DNA from: an uncultured Rubrobacteraceae bacterium
GTDB taxonomy: Bacteria > Actinomycetota > Rubrobacteria > Rubrobacterales > Rubrobacteraceae
Assembly: GCA_902806105.1 (NCBI GenBank)
Contig: CADCVI010000031.1
Coordinates: 1-16,389, forward strand
Length of the DNA: 16,389 nt
Reading direction: 5' to 3'
In this document: piece by piece, positions 15,356 to 16,389 of the stretch
How the letters are laid out: every line of letters starts with the position of its first letter
How positions within the stretch are numbered: position 1 is the first letter of the stretch
Made by a program: the position numbers and the translations under genes
Notes under the pieces: generated by a model
Seen by the model: the letters and a program-made list of their open reading frames with translations, nothing else
What the model was told of the DNA's origin: nothing
The model's database searches: none

Positions 15356-15595
15356 TTGCGCCAACTGGAGAACTTGCTCCTGTTTATCGTGCGCCAGCTC
15401 GTCGACGAGCCGGATAAGGTCGAGGTCTCGGGTAAGGAGACGGACTCGCGCGTGGACTTCACGCTGCGCGTCGCCGAGGGCGATGTCGGCAAGGTCATCG
15501 GGCGGGGCGGCAGGATCGTCAAGGCCATACGCACGGTGATGAAGGCGGCCTCCGTCAAGGCCCAGAAGCGCGTCAGCGTGGAGGTCTCGGACTAG
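15356..15595 (+). CDS. khpA: KH-domain RNA-binding protein KhpA
   Basis: This 79-residue protein is a single KH domain with the RNA-binding loop GRGG (49-52) in the context VGKVIGRGGRIVKAIR. KhpA proteins bind RNA and in some Gram-positives affect division and ribosome work. The gene is set between rpsP and rimM, its usual place. The start TTG 15356 gives MRQLENLLLFIVRQLVD, the canonical N-terminal helix, with GGGGCGG just upstream. It lies 16 nt after rpsP and 5 nt before rimM. Confidence 0.93.
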   Translation: MRQLENLLLFIVRQLVDEPDKVEVSGKETDSRVDFTLRVAEGDVGKVIGRGGRIVKAIRTVMKAASVKAQKRVSVEVSD

Positions 15596-15600
15596 AGGCC

Positions 15601-16122
15601 GTGGCCCGTCCCGAAGGCCCCTCCGAGGGGATCACCGACCCCATAGTCATCGGCATCGTCGCGACCCCGCACGGGGTACGCGGCACCCTGCGCGTGAAGC
15701 CCACCGGTTCCGGGCGCCACCTGAGGGAAGGTCTCGAACCCCTCGTGAACGGCTCGCGGCGGCGCATCCTCAAGGTTCGGGAGACCCCCAAGGGGTTCCT
15801 CGTAGACATCGAGGGGGTCGGGGACCGGGCCGGGGCTGCGGAGCTGCGGGGCGCCGAGGTCGTGCTTGACCGGACAGAGCTCGACGTCCCGGACGAAGAC
15901 GAGTTCTACGTCGGGGATCTGGTCGGGCTCGAAGCTTACGATAGCGCGAGCGAGGAGCCGGTCGGCACCGTGATGCATGTTTTCCCCACCCCGGCGCACG
16001 ACGTTCTCGTGGTGCGCCTCGGGGACGAGGAGTTCTACGTCCCCTTCACGCTCGAACACGTCCCAGGGGTCGACATCGAAGGCGGCCGGATCACGGTGAA
16101 GCGCCCCGAGATCGAGGAGTAG
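15601..16122 (+). CDS. rimM: Ribosome maturation factor RimM
   Basis: RimM binds uS19 and helps mature the 30S head. The 173-residue protein has an N-terminal barrel starting IVIGIVATPHGVRGTLRVKP (family IGxIxxxHGxRGxVRV) and a C-terminal PRC-barrel starting near DEDEFYVGDLVGLEAY. Length is normal. The GTG at 15601 adds a short polar lead MARPEGPSEGITD before the first strand; its ribosome site is weak, and it lies just after khpA, so coupled translation is likely. Confidence 0.94.
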   Translation: MARPEGPSEGITDPIVIGIVATPHGVRGTLRVKPTGSGRHLREGLEPLVNGSRRRILKVRETPKGFLVDIEGVGDRAGAAELRGAEVVLDRTELDVPDEDEFYVGDLVGLEAYDSASEEPVGTVMHVFPTPAHDVLVVRLGDEEFYVPFTLEHVPGVDIEGGRITVKRPEIEE

Positions 16123-16129
16123 CGCCCCG

Positions 16130-16389
16130 GTGGGTTCGATCGACGTTTTCTGCGTCTTCCCGGAGGCCGTGGAGGCGATGGTGCGCGTGGGGGTGGTCGG
16201 GCGGGCCGTCGAGCGGGGCCTCGTGGGGTTCAGGACCTTCGATCTTCGGGACTACTCGCCGAACGGCAGGATCGACGATGCGCCCTTCGGGGGCGGGGCG
16301 GGGATGGTGGTCCGGGTAGACGTGGTCGCGCGGGCCTTCGAGGAGGTTTATGGCGTGCGCCCCCGGGAGGTACGGGAGGGGCGGCGCCG
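16130..16389 (+). CDS. trmD: tRNA (guanine37-N1)-methyltransferase TrmD, N-terminal part
   Basis: The first 86 codons of TrmD are present; the rest lies beyond the window. TrmD methylates G37 next to the anticodon, preventing frameshifting. The sequence shows the family start SIDVFCVFPEAVEAM, then VVGRAVERGLVGFRTFDLRDYS and the active-site region IDDAPFGGGAGMVV (48-61). The start GTG 16130 is 7 nt after the rimM stop and matches the family N-terminus. The usual TDKHRxVDD loop is shorter here (SPNGRIDD). Confidence 0.94.
   Translation, partial: MGSIDVFCVFPEAVEAMVRVGVVGRAVERGLVGFRTFDLRDYSPNGRIDDAPFGGGAGMVVRVDVVARAFEEVYGVRPREVREGRR

Overview
The window is a dense, high-GC, single-strand stretch of bacterial core genes, all on the + strand. 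Heavy use of GTG and TTG starts, many 1-4 nt overlaps, and the gene order (rsmD/coaD, a DivIVA-like coiled-coil gene, DUF177, rpmF, plsX, fab genes, acpP, rnc, smc, ftsY, ffh, rpsP, khpA, rimM, trmD) point to an actinobacterium. The lineage looks deep-branching; Rubrobacter or a relative is my best guess. That is an inference from composition and synteny, not from a database match. I see no mobile element, CRISPR array, tRNA or rRNA.

Region by region. 1-96 holds no gene I can name. 97-1197 is one uninterrupted reading frame encoding the 16S rRNA methyltransferase RsmD joined in frame to the coenzyme A enzyme CoaD. 1214-2372 has a SepIVA/DivIVA-like coiled-coil protein, a DUF177 (YceD) protein without the family's zinc-type cysteines, and ribosomal protein bL32. 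2413-8017 is a type II fatty acid synthesis operon: plsX, fabH, fabD, fabZ, fabG, acpP, fabF. It has initiation, malonyl loading, condensation, ketoreduction, dehydration, the carrier and the link to phospholipid synthesis. Enoyl reductase and acetyl-CoA carboxylase are not in the window. CoaD makes the CoA precursor whose phosphopantetheine arm is placed on AcpP, so the first and third blocks are linked metabolically.

8030-8689 is RNase III (rnc). A 302-nt non-coding gap of lower GC follows, the only sizeable gap in the window. 8992-15053 carries smc (chromosome condensation), ftsY and ffh (the two SRP GTPases). 15097-16389 is the usual rpsP-khpA-rimM-trmD ribosome and tRNA maturation cluster; trmD is cut by the window end.

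The most notable signals are: the RsmD-CoaD fusion; three gene starts (SepIVA-like, DUF177, smc) each preceded by a TANNNT hexamer exactly 6 nt before the ATG, as expected for leaderless mRNAs; a duplicated GWFG-basic module in the acidic N-terminal region of FtsY; FtsY-like or atypical GTPase motifs in Ffh; a FabD with a short N-terminal part; and the unexplained repeat-bearing gap before smc. No wholly new system is evident: this is a housekeeping region with some unusual details.
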